Shown piece after piece: positions 24,640-34,558 of a stretch of DNA of 64,000 nt (within the stretch, counting starts at the first letter, position 1; every line of letters begins with the position of its first letter). Below the pieces are notes generated by a model. That model had not been told where the DNA came from and did no database searches. It saw nothing but the letters and a program-made list of their open reading frames with translations. Position numbers and translations under genes: made by a program. Origin of the DNA: Polynucleobacter cosmopolitanus (GTDB lineage: Bacteria; Pseudomonadota; Gammaproteobacteria; Burkholderiales; Burkholderiaceae); contig NZ_NJGG01000001.1 in NCBI RefSeq assembly GCF_002224225.1, positions 1-64,000 of the forward strand. The letters run 5' to 3'.

Positions 24640-25631
24640 GCGTTGAAGGCTTAAAAAAATCTGCTGTATTGATACTTGCTCTTGGCGAGGAGAAAGCTGC
24701 GGAGGTTCTCAAGAATCTCACTGCAGATGAGTTACAGCGCATCAGTCGAGCCATCTCTGAACTCAAGGGTGTGAATGACGCTTATTTACGCAAAGTTCTA
24801 AGAGACTTTAGCGTAGACGTCAAATCTCAATCTGCATTGGGCGTTAATAATGATGAGTTCTTAAAAGACATTTTAGAAAAGACTCTTGGTGAAGAGGATG
24901 CAGGTCTTGTACTAGGTCGAATCTTAAATAAACAAGATTACTCTTCCGGTCTTGATGTACTTAAAAATATGCCGCCCAAACAGGCTGCACAATTGATTGT
25001 CAATGAACATCCTCAAATCATTTCAACCATATTGGTTTTCTTGACACGACAAAAAGCGGGTGAAATTCTCACTGAATTACCCGTTGAAGTGCGAAACGAA
25101 GTCATTTCAAGAATTGCCACCTTAGATGGTATTCCTCCTGAAGCACTGACAGAAGTGAACATTTCTTTATCTAAATTGTTGCTCAAGGATGACTCACAAA
25201 GAGGCTTGGGTGGTGTTCGCCCTGCTGCTGAAATTCTTAACTTCTTGGGAACAGAGGTCAGTGACAATGTGATGCAATATGTTGCGGGCATTGATGAAGA
25301 GCTTTCACAACAAATCAAAGATGAAATGTTCATCTTTGATGACATCATCAAAATTCGTGATCGTGATATGGAAATTGTTCTTCAACAAATTTCATCGGAA
25401 GGCTTGGTCACCGCTCTCAAAGGTGTTTCAGATGCACTGCGCGACAAGTTTCTTAACAATATGTCACGTCGTGCTGGCGACCTTCTGCGCGAAGATCTTG
25501 AAGCAAAAGGCCCAGTCAAATTATCAGAAGTTGAAAAACAACAAAGAGAAATTCTTGCGGTTGTTACAGGCTTGCTAGGCGCAGGAACGATTTCTGTCAT
25601 GTCTGAAGGTGATGAAGAAGAGTTCATTTAA
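24636..25631 (+). CDS. fliG: Motor switch protein FliG
   Basis: 331 residues, standard length. The N-terminal part binds FliF (KKSAVLILALGEEKAAEVLKNL). The middle has the EHPQIIS motif (VNEHPQIISTILVFL, ~127). The C-terminal torque domain carries conserved charged residues (MFIFDDIIKIRDRDMEIVLQQI). FliG forms the C-ring surface that meets MotA. It overlaps fliF and fliH, so it is part of a tightly packed operon. Confidence 0.97.
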   Translation: MSVEGLKKSAVLILALGEEKAAEVLKNLTADELQRISRAISELKGVNDAYLRKVLRDFSVDVKSQSALGVNNDEFLKDILEKTLGEEDAGLVLGRILNKQDYSSGLDVLKNMPPKQAAQLIVNEHPQIISTILVFLTRQKAGEILTELPVEVRNEVISRIATLDGIPPEALTEVNISLSKLLLKDDSQRGLGGVRPAAEILNFLGTEVSDNVMQYVAGIDEELSQQIKDEMFIFDDIIKIRDRDMEIVLQQISSEGLVTALKGVSDALRDKFLNNMSRRAGDLLREDLEAKGPVKLSEVEKQQREILAVVTGLLGAGTISVMSEGDEEEFI

Positions 25632-26284
25632 TGTCCGAACAAAAAATAGAGACTGCGTATGAACGATGGGAGCTTGTCTCACTCAATGAAGACCGCTTCA
25701 AACATCCTGATCCATCGATTGCAAAACTAGCTCAAGAAATCATTGATGGCCGACAAGCTGAGTTTTCTGAAGGAAGAAAAGAAGGCAGAGCCGAAGGTTT
25801 TGCTCAGGGTCGCGAAGAAGGCTTTGCACAAGGCTTGGACGAAGCAAAAATTGAAATCAATGAAAGAATAGCTATTCTGGTTGCCCTGCAAGCCAAGTTG
25901 TCACAACAGATTCATCATGTTCGTGAAGAGATGGCAAAAGAATTGGTTGACTTAACGCTTGATGCCAGTCGCGCGCTTGTCAGCAAAGCTTTAGAGGCTC
26001 AACCAGAACTGATCAATGATGTCATTTATCAAGCATTGCAAGAAATACCTGTCTTGCAGTTGCCCGCAAAAATCGTACTTCATCCAGAAGATGCTTTGCT
26101 TGTTGAAGAATTTCAAGGGGCTGAATTAAAAAAAGCTGGTTGGATCATTCAATCAAATGAGCAAATTTCAAGAGGAGATTGCTTGATTGAGACGGGCAGT
26201 AATCGCATCGAAGCCTCTATAGAATCAAAGTGGCAAAAATTGGCCATAGCCATGGGTAAAAAACCCACCAAAGATCAACTCTGA
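25631..26284 (+). CDS. fliH: Export ATPase regulator FliH
   Basis: 217 residues. Residues ~45-75 contain the GxxxG-type helix repeats ([21 protein letters not shown]) characteristic of FliH. The C-terminal domain (~95-215) includes [18 protein letters not shown] and [32 protein letters not shown]. FliH binds FliI and holds it at the export gate. It overlaps fliG by 1 bp and precedes fliI by 2 bp. Confidence 0.94.
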   Translation: MSEQKIETAYERWELVSLNEDRFKHPDPSIAKLAQEIIDGRQAEFSEGRKEGRAEGFAQGREEGFAQGLDEAKIEINERIAILVALQAKLSQQIHHVREEMAKELVDLTLDASRALVSKALEAQPELINDVIYQALQEIPVLQLPAKIVLHPEDALLVEEFQGAELKKAGWIIQSNEQISRGDCLIETGSNRIEASIESKWQKLAIAMGKKPTKDQL

Positions 26285-26286
26285 GC

Positions 26287-27690
26287 ATGCCTGATCAATC
26301 CACAGATAACTTAGAACTGAGTGATTTTGTTAAATCATGTCATGAACGCATCAGTGACGCTCAAGTATTACAAACCCAAGGAAAAGTGATTCGTGTGGCA
26401 GGCTTGGTCATGGAAGCTGTTGGATTAAGATTGCCTGTTGGAAGCCCCTGCTATGTGCCTCTTCCGAACAATTCGCGCGTAGACGCTGAGGTCGTGGGAT
26501 TCGATGGCGATCGTTTATTTTTAATGCCGCTCGGAAACGTTGAAGGTGTAAAACCTGGAGCTTATGTCATCCCTTCTGACAGCATTCCAAGACCACTTTC
26601 TTTTGATCATGAAACACAGCACGAGCAAAGCACCCCTTCATCTGGAAGGTCTCTTCCGGTGGGTTTTCAACTGCTTGGAAGAGTCATTGATGCCGCAGGA
26701 AAGGCCCTTGACACTGGACCCGCTATCCAAAGCTATCCCTCTGCCCCCTTATACGTAGCACCAATCAATCCATTGCGCCGATCACCCATCGTCGAAAAAT
26801 TAGACACCGGGATACGTGCCATTAACGCTGGGTTACCGGTTGGCCGCGGCCAACGCATGGGTTTAATCGCCGGATCAGGTGTTGGTAAAAGTATTTTGAT
26901 TGGCATGATGACGCGCTATACAACTGCAGATATCACGGTAGTTGCACTGATTGGTGAGCGAGGGCGAGAAGTGAAAGAATTTGTTGATGACATATTGGGT
27001 GAAGAAGGTTTGGCCAGGTCTGTGATCGTGGCCGCACCAGCTGATAATTCAGCAATCATGAGATTGCAAGGTGCGTTTTATGCAACTGCTATCGCGGAAT
27101 ACTTCCGAGATCAAGGCAAAAATGTTCTCTTGATCATGGATTCTTTGACTCGTTATGCCATGGCGGCTCGTGAAATTGGTCTGGCCATCGGTGAGCCACC
27201 GGCCACCAAGGGATATCCACCCTCCGTTTTTGCCAAAATACCGTCTTTAATTGAACGAGCAGGCAATGGTGAAAGTGGCAGCGGCTCAATCACGGCTTTT
27301 TATACCATTCTGACCGAGGGCGAAGAGTCACAAGACCCAGTAGCAGACTCAGCAAAAGCCATTTTGGATGGGCACATCATCCTCAATCGCCAATTAGCCG
27401 ATTCAGGGCACTACCCCGCCATTGATATTGAACAGTCAATTAGTCGAAGCATGACCACCATTAGTTCTGCAGAGCATCAAAAAGAGGCTCGTCAATTAAA
27501 GGCTTTGATTTCAAAATACCAAAGAAATCGCGATTTAATCAACGTTGGCGCTTATGTTGCTGGAAACGACCCAATTTTAGATTTGGCCATTGAAAAATAC
27601 CCTGCTATTGAGCAATTTCTTCAGCAAGGAATTGATGAAAAACACGGTATTGAGGAGAGTTTAAGGGAACTTTCTGCTCTATTCGCTTGA
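26287..27690 (+). CDS. fliI: Flagellar export ATPase FliI
   Basis: 467 residues. Walker A is GSGVGKS at ~196-202, Walker [14 protein letters not shown] near ~281, and the family motif [18 protein letters not shown] follows. These match the F1-beta-like export ATPases. FliI with FliH and FliJ loads substrates at the export gate. It is followed 33 bp later by fliJ. Confidence 0.97.
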   Translation: MPDQSTDNLELSDFVKSCHERISDAQVLQTQGKVIRVAGLVMEAVGLRLPVGSPCYVPLPNNSRVDAEVVGFDGDRLFLMPLGNVEGVKPGAYVIPSDSIPRPLSFDHETQHEQSTPSSGRSLPVGFQLLGRVIDAAGKALDTGPAIQSYPSAPLYVAPINPLRRSPIVEKLDTGIRAINAGLPVGRGQRMGLIAGSGVGKSILIGMMTRYTTADITVVALIGERGREVKEFVDDILGEEGLARSVIVAAPADNSAIMRLQGAFYATAIAEYFRDQGKNVLLIMDSLTRYAMAAREIGLAIGEPPATKGYPPSVFAKIPSLIERAGNGESGSGSITAFYTILTEGEESQDPVADSAKAILDGHIILNRQLADSGHYPAIDIEQSISRSMTTISSAEHQKEARQLKALISKYQRNRDLINVGAYVAGNDPILDLAIEKYPAIEQFLQQGIDEKHGIEESLRELSALFA

Positions 27691-27723
27691 TTAAAAAGCG
27701 GTAGTTTCTAACATAATGGCACC

Positions 27724-28155
27724 ATGAACCCAAGTGTCATTCAACTTCTTATTGACTTAGCTGATCAGAAAGCAAAAGCGGCGTCTATTGCTTTGGCCAG
27801 CGCTTTAAAAAATGAGCAGTCAAGTAAAGAGAAATCAAACACTTTGTACCAATTTGCCAATCAATATGAAGACAATCTTAGCCAGAAAGCGCTGAGCGGA
27901 ATCAGCATTTCGGAATATCGAAATACCCGTCAATTTATCACCAATATTGAAAAAATCGCAGTGCAACAGTCAGCGTACATCCAGTTTGCAAAAGATGCCG
28001 TGACCCAAAGACAGGCTGACTTCAGAGAAATTGAAAAAAAACGACTGATATACGAAATATTACAGAAAAAACAAATCAAGTTAACAACAGCTCGAGCAAA
28101 TCAAAGAGAGCAAGCAAACTCTGATGAACTTTCTGTTATGAGAAAAGGGTTTTAA
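27724..28155 (+). CDS. fliJ: Export apparatus protein FliJ
   Basis: 143 residues, almost wholly coiled coil (KAKAASIALASALKNEQSSKEKSNTLYQFANQYEDNL, then RQADFREIEKKRLIYEILQKKQ). FliJ acts as the stalk of the FliI hexamer and contacts FlhA. The position between fliI and fliK supports the call despite low sequence conservation in the family. Confidence 0.9.
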   Translation: MNPSVIQLLIDLADQKAKAASIALASALKNEQSSKEKSNTLYQFANQYEDNLSQKALSGISISEYRNTRQFITNIEKIAVQQSAYIQFAKDAVTQRQADFREIEKKRLIYEILQKKQIKLTTARANQREQANSDELSVMRKGF

Positions 28156-28156
28156 A

Positions 28157-29518
28157 GTGAATCTTCCAAGCATACTCAGCACCATCGCAAGCAGCCCGCA
28201 GCTTGATTTGAATCAAATTGACAATGGTCAACAGTCAAACTCTGGCATGAGCTTTGATCAACAGTTGACGGCTCAAACCGAAAAACTTAATCAACAAACT
28301 TCAACAATTCAGACATCTGAATCAAAAGCTACTGACTCTAATCAATCTCAAGAAGCCAAGTTAACAAGTAAAGCCGCGAACGAGTCTGATGAGAAAAATG
28401 TCGATAACTCTGAGATAGTAGAAGCCATGGCTGGCATGGCTGTTGCGCCGTCACTGATCAGTGGCATTAACCTTGCCGCAAAAGTCATCGACCGTTTAAC
28501 CAGCTCTGATTCAGCAGCACAAATTGATGGGGTGACATCCGTATCAGAAGCCCGCAGTACTGAAAAGAGCATCAGTACAGACTCAATAAATACCGCAATG
28601 GCTAAAAATGCATTATTGGGTTCAACAGGGGTTGATTCTGTCATCAATAAAGAGGTGATGCCTCAATCCAATGCTCAAGAGAGTCCCTTGAGTTTATCGG
28701 AGCAAAAGATCATTGCAGATGCTAAAGCCTTGAATAGCAGTATTCAAAATAGCCTTAACCAAACAAGCGCCACAAATACCACTGGCTTTACTCCAGAAGT
28801 CATGGGTTCAGAAGTCATGTCAGAGAATGACTTGAGAAATGCAATCCTCCAAAATGCCAGAAACAATGCAGATAGCAGAACAGTTAACAATGCTGACAGT
28901 TTATTAACTTCAAATCTTCTTGATCTAGAAAATCAATTGACAGAGTTGAAGGCTAATAATTCATTGAAATTGAACAATTCAATCAATGCTGCAGCAATTT
29001 CTCAGAGAGTGCTGGCTTCTGATTTGGCTTTAGATGCAACAAACCAAGATATCAGCATTAATAACATCGGCACCAATCTTAGATCTGCACAAATAGACTC
29101 AGTGAATTTACCTGAAATAAAAACCCCTGTCTCAAGTCCAGATTGGGGTCCAGCTTTAAATCAGCGTATCACCTGGATGGTGGCGAATTCTTTACAGAAT
29201 GCAAATATCACGGTCAACCCACCAAATCTTGGTCCTCTTGAGATCAATATTCAAACTGACCAAAATAAAACCAACGTTCAATTCATTGTTTCTAGCTCAG
29301 AAGTTCGACAAGCCATTCAGGATGCCATTCCATCTCTAGGCAAGATGTTAGAGAGCAGTGGGTTACAGCTAGGACAAGCAGATATTAATTCAAGAAGTTA
29401 TAGCCAAAATAGAGAAAACGCCAAGACTGAAACTCAAATTAAGAACATTGAGGCCATCATTAATCAGGTTGAATCAGTGTCCATTCAGGGGCAAGGCTTA
29501 ATTAATACATACGTTTAA
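28157..29518 (+). CDS. fliK: Hook-length control protein FliK
   Basis: 453 residues from a GTG start 1 bp after fliJ. The first ~330 residues are Ser/Asn/Gln-rich and poorly conserved, as expected for the ruler part. The C-terminal domain (~340-425: LNQRITWMVANSLQNANITVNPPNLGPLEINIQTDQNKTNVQFIVSSSEVRQAIQDAIPSLGKML) is the FliK hook-domain that triggers FlhB switching. This is the canonical fliK by position; a paralog is at 21106. Confidence 0.94.
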   Translation: MNLPSILSTIASSPQLDLNQIDNGQQSNSGMSFDQQLTAQTEKLNQQTSTIQTSESKATDSNQSQEAKLTSKAANESDEKNVDNSEIVEAMAGMAVAPSLISGINLAAKVIDRLTSSDSAAQIDGVTSVSEARSTEKSISTDSINTAMAKNALLGSTGVDSVINKEVMPQSNAQESPLSLSEQKIIADAKALNSSIQNSLNQTSATNTTGFTPEVMGSEVMSENDLRNAILQNARNNADSRTVNNADSLLTSNLLDLENQLTELKANNSLKLNNSINAAAISQRVLASDLALDATNQDISINNIGTNLRSAQIDSVNLPEIKTPVSSPDWGPALNQRITWMVANSLQNANITVNPPNLGPLEINIQTDQNKTNVQFIVSSSEVRQAIQDAIPSLGKMLESSGLQLGQADINSRSYSQNRENAKTETQIKNIEAIINQVESVSIQGQGLINTYV

Positions 29519-29544
29519 CAAACAAAATAATGAAGGTTTAAGAA

Positions 29545-30021
29545 ATGGCTGAAGAAAAAACAGAAGAAGGGCAAAAGAAATCAAAACTGCCTCTCATCAT
29601 CATTGCTGCAGTTGTCGTGTTAGCTTTGGCTGGAGGTGGCGCTTGGTTTTTTCTAAAGGGTGATGCTGAAGTTGACGAAAAAGCAAAGGCGAAGGCCAGT
29701 GCTCTCGAGGCTATTCCAGTTTATATGCCAATTGATACATTGACTGTTAATTTAAAAGATAGTCGTCAATATCTTCAACTGACCATCAGTCTTCAATTGA
29801 AAAATGGGGATGACTCAGCACTGATTAAACTTTATATGCCTCAAGTACGTACAAGGGCATTAATCATCTTGGCCAGTAAAAAGCCAGAGGATGTCATCAC
29901 TTCAGAAGGTAAGTTAGCTTTACTAGAAGAGCTTAAAACGATCACAGAAAAGCCTTTTACAGACAAGTTAGAACCAATCGAGATTCTTGATGTGTCATTG
30001 ACGAGTTTCATCATTCAATAA
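29545..30021 (+). CDS. fliL: Basal-body protein FliL
   Basis: 158 residues. One N-terminal membrane helix (~14-36, LPLIIIAAVVVLALAGGGAWFF) precedes a periplasmic domain with DTLTVNLKDSRQYLQLTISLQLKN and KLEPIEILDVSLTSFIIQ at the end. FliL rings the stator and helps torque. It is 2 bp before fliM. Confidence 0.95.
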   Translation: MAEEKTEEGQKKSKLPLIIIAAVVVLALAGGGAWFFLKGDAEVDEKAKAKASALEAIPVYMPIDTLTVNLKDSRQYLQLTISLQLKNGDDSALIKLYMPQVRTRALIILASKKPEDVITSEGKLALLEELKTITEKPFTDKLEPIEILDVSLTSFIIQ

Positions 30022-30023
30022 TC

Positions 30024-31010
30024 ATGGCTGAAGAATCTATCTCTCAAAATGAAATGGACGCTCTACTGACTGGACTTTCAAGTTCAAAGGTAGAGGCCCC
30101 ATTACAATTTAATGAGGCTGATGTAGTTAAGTACGACCCTCTCAAACAGAGGTACATGGCACAAAAGCTGCCGACACTCGAGATGATCAATGACAGCTTT
30201 ACACGCTTGGCAAGGATCACTCTTTATAACTTCTTAAAGAGATCAGCCAATATTTCAACAGGAACAATCAGGGTTATTGAGTACGGTGAGTTTCTACAAT
30301 CCGTCATCAATCCTTCTTGTTTAAATTTAGTTCAATTTAAACCTTTAAATGGTCTGGGCCTTTGCGTCTTTGATCCTGATATTTCGTTCCTATTCATTGA
30401 TAGCTTTTTTGGTGGTGATGGTCGCTTTGAAATGGGTGGGATTGCACGAGAATTTACCCCAACCGAATTAAGAACAATTCAACGAATCCTCAATCTGCTC
30501 CTATTAAATTATCAAACCGCTTGGGAACCGTACTACGCTATTGACCCTGTATTTGTGCGAACCGAGATGAATCCTACTTTCGCCAATATCGCGCCTCAAA
30601 CTGAATTAACAACAGTGACAACGTTTGTGATTGAGGTTGGCAACATCAGTGGCAGAATCAGCTTCTGTTTACCAAACTCTATGCTAGAACCTGCAAGAGA
30701 AATCATTTCTAGTGACTCTCATTCTATTAGCTCTGAAATCAAGTCGGTTTGGTATGAATCATTAAAAATGCAAATGTCGGATGCAGAAATCACAACTGTT
30801 GCCGAGCTTTGCCACATCCCAAGCACCCTCAAAAAAGTCTTAGATTTAAAGATTGGGGATGTTTTATATGCCGAGCTTCCACACATCATTAACTTAAAGG
30901 TAGAAGGTTTACCCGTCATTGAGTGCACTTATGGTCAAAAAGATAATCGTTTATGTATTCAAGTAGAAAAGATTATTCATAATTTTGACTCCTTCACACA
31001 TCTCACTTAA
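30024..31010 (+). CDS. fliM: Motor switch protein FliM
   Basis: 328 residues. The N-terminal CheY-binding motif is present (ISQNEMDALLTGL, residues ~5-17), followed by the middle CheC-like domain (FKPLNGLGLCVFDPDISFLFIDSFFGGDGR) and the C-terminal SpoA domain. FliM forms the C ring. Retention of the N-terminal CheY-P-binding motif implies chemotaxis genes elsewhere in the genome. Confidence 0.97.
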   Translation: MAEESISQNEMDALLTGLSSSKVEAPLQFNEADVVKYDPLKQRYMAQKLPTLEMINDSFTRLARITLYNFLKRSANISTGTIRVIEYGEFLQSVINPSCLNLVQFKPLNGLGLCVFDPDISFLFIDSFFGGDGRFEMGGIAREFTPTELRTIQRILNLLLLNYQTAWEPYYAIDPVFVRTEMNPTFANIAPQTELTTVTTFVIEVGNISGRISFCLPNSMLEPAREIISSDSHSISSEIKSVWYESLKMQMSDAEITTVAELCHIPSTLKKVLDLKIGDVLYAELPHIINLKVEGLPVIECTYGQKDNRLCIQVEKIIHNFDSFTHLT

Positions 31011-31021
31011 AGAGTTTTTAT

Positions 31022-31399
31022 ATGGCAGAAGAAAATAATCCAGATTCCCCAGGAAACATTACACCAGAGTTACCAGCTGACTCTAGCAGTGTTTTTAAAG
31101 ATTTGAACATGGGAGATGTCTCTGAAGAGAATCCTCAAAGCATCGACTTTATTTTAGATATCCCCGTTCAGTTAACGGTTGAATTAGGCCGCACAAAAAT
31201 GCCTATCAAAAATTTAGTCCGCCTAACCCAAGGTTCAGTCGTACCACTCAATACCAATGTTGCTGAGCCCTTGGATGTCTATGTCAACGGCACTCTTGTT
31301 GCAAAAGCTGAGATCGTGGTCATACAAGATAAGTTTGGCATTCGCTTGACCGATATCATTTCTCCAGCTGAACGCATGCGCAGGTTAAGCCGTCAATGA
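31022..31399 (+). CDS. fliN: Motor switch protein FliN
   Basis: 125 residues. An acidic N-terminal extension (~45 residues) leads into the SpoA domain: DFILDIPVQLTVELGRTKMPIKNLVRLTQGSVVPLNTNVAEPLDVYVNGTLVAKAEIVVIQDKFGIRLTDI. It builds the base of the C ring with FliM. It overlaps fliO by 4 bp. Confidence 0.97.
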   Translation: MAEENNPDSPGNITPELPADSSSVFKDLNMGDVSEENPQSIDFILDIPVQLTVELGRTKMPIKNLVRLTQGSVVPLNTNVAEPLDVYVNGTLVAKAEIVVIQDKFGIRLTDIISPAERMRRLSRQ

Positions 31400-31737
31400 G
31401 TGCTTTATTTCAAACAACCTTTGCACTTGCAGCAGTTTTATTGGTCATCTGGGGTTGCGCTTACCTACTTCGTAAATTGCAGACAGTTCGTGGCGGACAC
31501 TCAAATCTAATTCAATTAAAAGCCATCAGCTCACTGGGTCCACGTGAGAAAGTTGCTTTGATTGAGGTTTCCGGACAATTGATTCTTGTTGGAGTGGCAG
31601 CGGGTCAGGTTAATCATATTGCGACTCTTCAGAAAACAGCAGACATTGTTAGCGCTGAAAATGAAGTGCCGGCTCCGGCACCATTTAACGCTAAATCTTG
31701 GTTAGACACTTACCTAAGAAAAAATAATGTTAAATAA
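31396..31737 (+). CDS. fliO: Export apparatus assembly protein FliO
   Basis: 113 residues. One membrane helix (~8-25, [19 protein letters not shown]) precedes a cytoplasmic domain with [35 protein letters not shown], the FliO signature. FliO helps FliP assemble. It overlaps fliN by 4 bp and fliP by 11 bp. Confidence 0.93.
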   Translation: MSALFQTTFALAAVLLVIWGCAYLLRKLQTVRGGHSNLIQLKAISSLGPREKVALIEVSGQLILVGVAAGQVNHIATLQKTADIVSAENEVPAPAPFNAKSWLDTYLRKNNVK

Positions 31738-32548
31738 TTGCGTATCAACTTTGATGAAATTATCTTTTCTTGAAACTTTGACCAAATACAAACAGAATCG
31801 TTTGAAGTTGTTGGTGATTTCAAGTGTTTTATTCGCTGGATTGTTCACTTTCCTCATTCAACCAGCCCTAGCTCAAGAATTACCGGGTCTGAATGTTAGT
31901 AAAAATGCTGGCGGTGGCCAAACGTATAGCTTAACTTTACAGCTACTCATATTATTAACATCGCTGACGTTTTTACCAGCCGTTATCTTGATGATGACCA
32001 GCTTCACCAGGATCATCATAGTTTTATCCTTTCTTCGATCAGCTTTGGGCACAACAAACTCACCACCCAATCAAGTATTGATTGGTTTGGCTTTGTTCAT
32101 GACTTTTTTCATCATGAGCCCAGTGATTGATGATATTTACAAAAACGCTTACGAGCCATTGGCCGCCAACAAGATTTCCACCACAGTGGCCATTGATAGA
32201 GCGGCAGAACCACTTAAAGCTTTCATGACAAGACAAACAAGAGAAGCTGATCTTGCCCTTTTTGTAAAAATGTCAAAATCGAATGAGGTATTTGATGTCA
32301 CAAATATCCCATTAACAATCTTAGTTCCTGCTTTTGTAACCAGTGAATTAAAAACCGCTTTTCAAATTGGATTTACAGTATTTCTGCCATTCTTAATCAT
32401 TGATATGGTGGTCGCTTCAATATTAATGGCCATGGGTATGATGATGGTTCCACCATCCATTGTGTCGCTACCATTTAAATTAATGCTCTTTGTTCTTGTA
32501 GATGGATGGCAATTACTGTTAGGTTCTTTAGCCCAAAGTTTTTCTTGA
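31727..32548 (+). CDS. fliP: Export gate protein FliP
   Basis: 273 residues from the first ATG; the ATG at 31754 is a plausible alternative that would leave a more typical signal sequence (cleavage near PALA). The core has the FliP motifs [20 protein letters not shown] and [18 protein letters not shown], then four membrane helices. FliP, FliQ and FliR form the gate core. It overlaps fliO by 11 bp in a different frame. Confidence 0.96.
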   Translation: MLNNCVSTLMKLSFLETLTKYKQNRLKLLVISSVLFAGLFTFLIQPALAQELPGLNVSKNAGGGQTYSLTLQLLILLTSLTFLPAVILMMTSFTRIIIVLSFLRSALGTTNSPPNQVLIGLALFMTFFIMSPVIDDIYKNAYEPLAANKISTTVAIDRAAEPLKAFMTRQTREADLALFVKMSKSNEVFDVTNIPLTILVPAFVTSELKTAFQIGFTVFLPFLIIDMVVASILMAMGMMMVPPSIVSLPFKLMLFVLVDGWQLLLGSLAQSFS

Positions 32549-32555
32549 AAAACTC

Positions 32556-32825
32556 ATGAACCCACAAGACACAATGATGCTTGGTAGACAAGCAATTGAT
32601 TTGACAATCATGCTGGCTGGCCCATTGCTATTAGTGGCTTTGGTGATTGGACTGGTGGTCAGTATTTTTCAGGCAGCCACTCAAATCAATGAATCAACCC
32701 TTTCTTTCATCCCAAAACTTTTAGGGATTTTGATTGCATTAGTTGTTGCTGGCCCTTGGATGCTGACATCCTTTGAGGACTACTTCAAACTGGTACTGAC
32801 TAACATTGCCAATTTTGGCGGTTGA
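32556..32825 (+). CDS. fliQ: Export gate protein FliQ
   Basis: 89 residues with two membrane helices (~17-38 and ~52-74). The conserved segment GLVVSIFQAATQINESTLSFIPKL lies between them. Part of the FliPQR core; 7 bp after fliP. Confidence 0.96.
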   Translation: MNPQDTMMLGRQAIDLTIMLAGPLLLVALVIGLVVSIFQAATQINESTLSFIPKLLGILIALVVAGPWMLTSFEDYFKLVLTNIANFGG

Positions 32826-32854
32826 TACACAAAGGCATGTTGATTGAATAGGCC

Positions 32855-33640
32855 ATGTTCCAGATAAGCAGTCAAGAACTGATCACCCTGGTCGCAACAT
32901 TTATTTGGCCTTTTAGCCGAATACTGGGCCTTTTTTCAAGCGCCCCACTGCTGAGCCAGAATTCTTTTCCAGTCACGACACGCATTGGTTTAGCGATTGC
33001 CATGACCATTTTGATCATGCCTGACATGTCACTCACGGTCACAAAAGACCCGCTATCAATGGATGGTCTGCTGATTTTGATCAATCAATTTTTAATTGGT
33101 ATTTCAATCGGGTTTGTGATGCGAGTGATATTTGCAGCCATTGAAATGGCAGGCGAATTAATTGGCGTATCAATGGGTTTGGGTTTTGCAACGTTTTACA
33201 ACCCCCAAACACAAGGTCAAACGATTGTTATTTCTCAATTCCTATCGTTATTGGCCTTAGCGATATTTTTAAGCACCAATTTGCACCTCGTCATGCTTGA
33301 ATCCTTTTTTGATAGCTTTAAAACAATACCCATCAATCAGATTTCTCTAGCCCCAGTTGCATTCAGGGATCTTGCCTATTGGGGTTCGAATATCTTCAGT
33401 ATTGGCTTGCAACTCTCATTGCCGATCGTGACAACCTTGTTGATAGCCAATATTGCTCTTGGGATTTTGACCAAAGCTGCCCCTCAGCTGAACCTGTTTG
33501 GTATTGGCTTTCCCATCACCATTGGCGTTGGCTTTTTGATGCTGTCTATCAATATGCCTTATTGGAGTAGCCCAATCATCAATTCACTTGATATGGGCAT
33601 TCAAATGATCAGGCAGGCAACAGCCACTCTTGCCACTTAA
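32855..33640 (+). CDS. fliR: Export gate protein FliR
   Basis: 261 residues with about six hydrophobic segments. Family motifs include FIWPFSRILGLFSSAPLLS at the N-terminus and GELIGVSMGLGFATFYNPQ centrally, with LGILTKAAPQLNLFGIGFPI near the C-terminus. It is the last gene of the fliF-fliR run and converges on flgL with a 4-bp gap, with no terminator visible between them. Confidence 0.96.
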   Translation: MFQISSQELITLVATFIWPFSRILGLFSSAPLLSQNSFPVTTRIGLAIAMTILIMPDMSLTVTKDPLSMDGLLILINQFLIGISIGFVMRVIFAAIEMAGELIGVSMGLGFATFYNPQTQGQTIVISQFLSLLALAIFLSTNLHLVMLESFFDSFKTIPINQISLAPVAFRDLAYWGSNIFSIGLQLSLPIVTTLLIANIALGILTKAAPQLNLFGIGFPITIGVGFLMLSINMPYWSSPIINSLDMGIQMIRQATATLAT

Positions 33641-33644
33641 CTAC

Positions 33645-34538
33645 TTACTTGATGTAATTAAAGATGCTCAAGTTACTGATCTGGGTGAATGTCTTTTGAG
33701 CAACCTGAAGTTGCAATTGCTGTCTCGCTAAATCCGATAAAACTTTGTTGTAATCAACGTCTTCTAAAGATGAAACTGCGTCTTTATAGGCTAAAGCGCG
33801 TTCACTGCCAATCGAGTCCATGCTGGTTAATCTATTTTCAGATGTTCCAAGCGTCACCTGTGCAGCATTGACGGTTATCTGAGAAGCATTGAATGCCGTA
33901 GATAAATCACTGATCGCTGTCGCTATTTGAGCGTCTGTTGATGCTGCATTACTCAATGTATTGATGCTTGTTTTAACTTGGGCAAGGAACCCACTTGAAA
34001 ACATAGAGTTTGCATTGACACCTAAACCCAATTGGGTTGAACTGTCTACCTGAATCAAGGCATTGTTGGCATCACCACCATAGGCATACGTCGATGCATT
34101 GATAGAGGCAGTATCTGATTTATAACCGGAAAAAATGTAATGACCTGCAGCATCTTTGGTATTTGATAGAGACACCAAATGATCTAAATGAGACTGCAAC
34201 GTCAAAGCAATTGACTGACGATTAGAGCTACTCAAGGTCCCGTTGCCTAAATTCACGATCTGCTCATTCATACTCTGCATGGTGTCTTGAATACCATTCA
34301 AAGCCACATTAGCAATCCCAATGGTGTATTTCAAGGCATTGCGATTCACTGAATATTGATCATTCATGGTGATCGCTTGTTTTGCCTCTAATAACTTGGC
34401 TGAACCAACAGGATCATCTTGTGGAGTCATGACTTTTTTACCAGTACTGGCCTGCTGAGAAGTTTGTGAAATTTTCTCTTGTAGGGCACTCATTTGGCTA
34501 GTGCTGAGCTGATAAATTGTGTTGGTACTGATACGCAT
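33645..34538 (-). CDS. flgL: Hook-filament junction protein FlgL (HAP3)
   Basis: 297 residues. The flagellin-like N-terminus (MRISTNTIYQLSTSQMSALQEKISQTSQQASTGKKV) and C-terminus (DVDYNKVLSDLARQQLQLQVAQKTFTQISNLSIFNYI) form coiled D0/D1. FlgL connects FlgK to the filament. It lies 20 bp after flgK and is probably in the same transcript. Confidence 0.95.
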   Translation of the reverse strand: MRISTNTIYQLSTSQMSALQEKISQTSQQASTGKKVMTPQDDPVGSAKLLEAKQAITMNDQYSVNRNALKYTIGIANVALNGIQDTMQSMNEQIVNLGNGTLSSSNRQSIALTLQSHLDHLVSLSNTKDAAGHYIFSGYKSDTASINASTYAYGGDANNALIQVDSSTQLGLGVNANSMFSSGFLAQVKTSINTLSNAASTDAQIATAISDLSTAFNASQITVNAAQVTLGTSENRLTSMDSIGSERALAYKDAVSSLEDVDYNKVLSDLARQQLQLQVAQKTFTQISNLSIFNYIK

Positions 34539-34558
34539 AGGTTACCTAATGGGTTTGA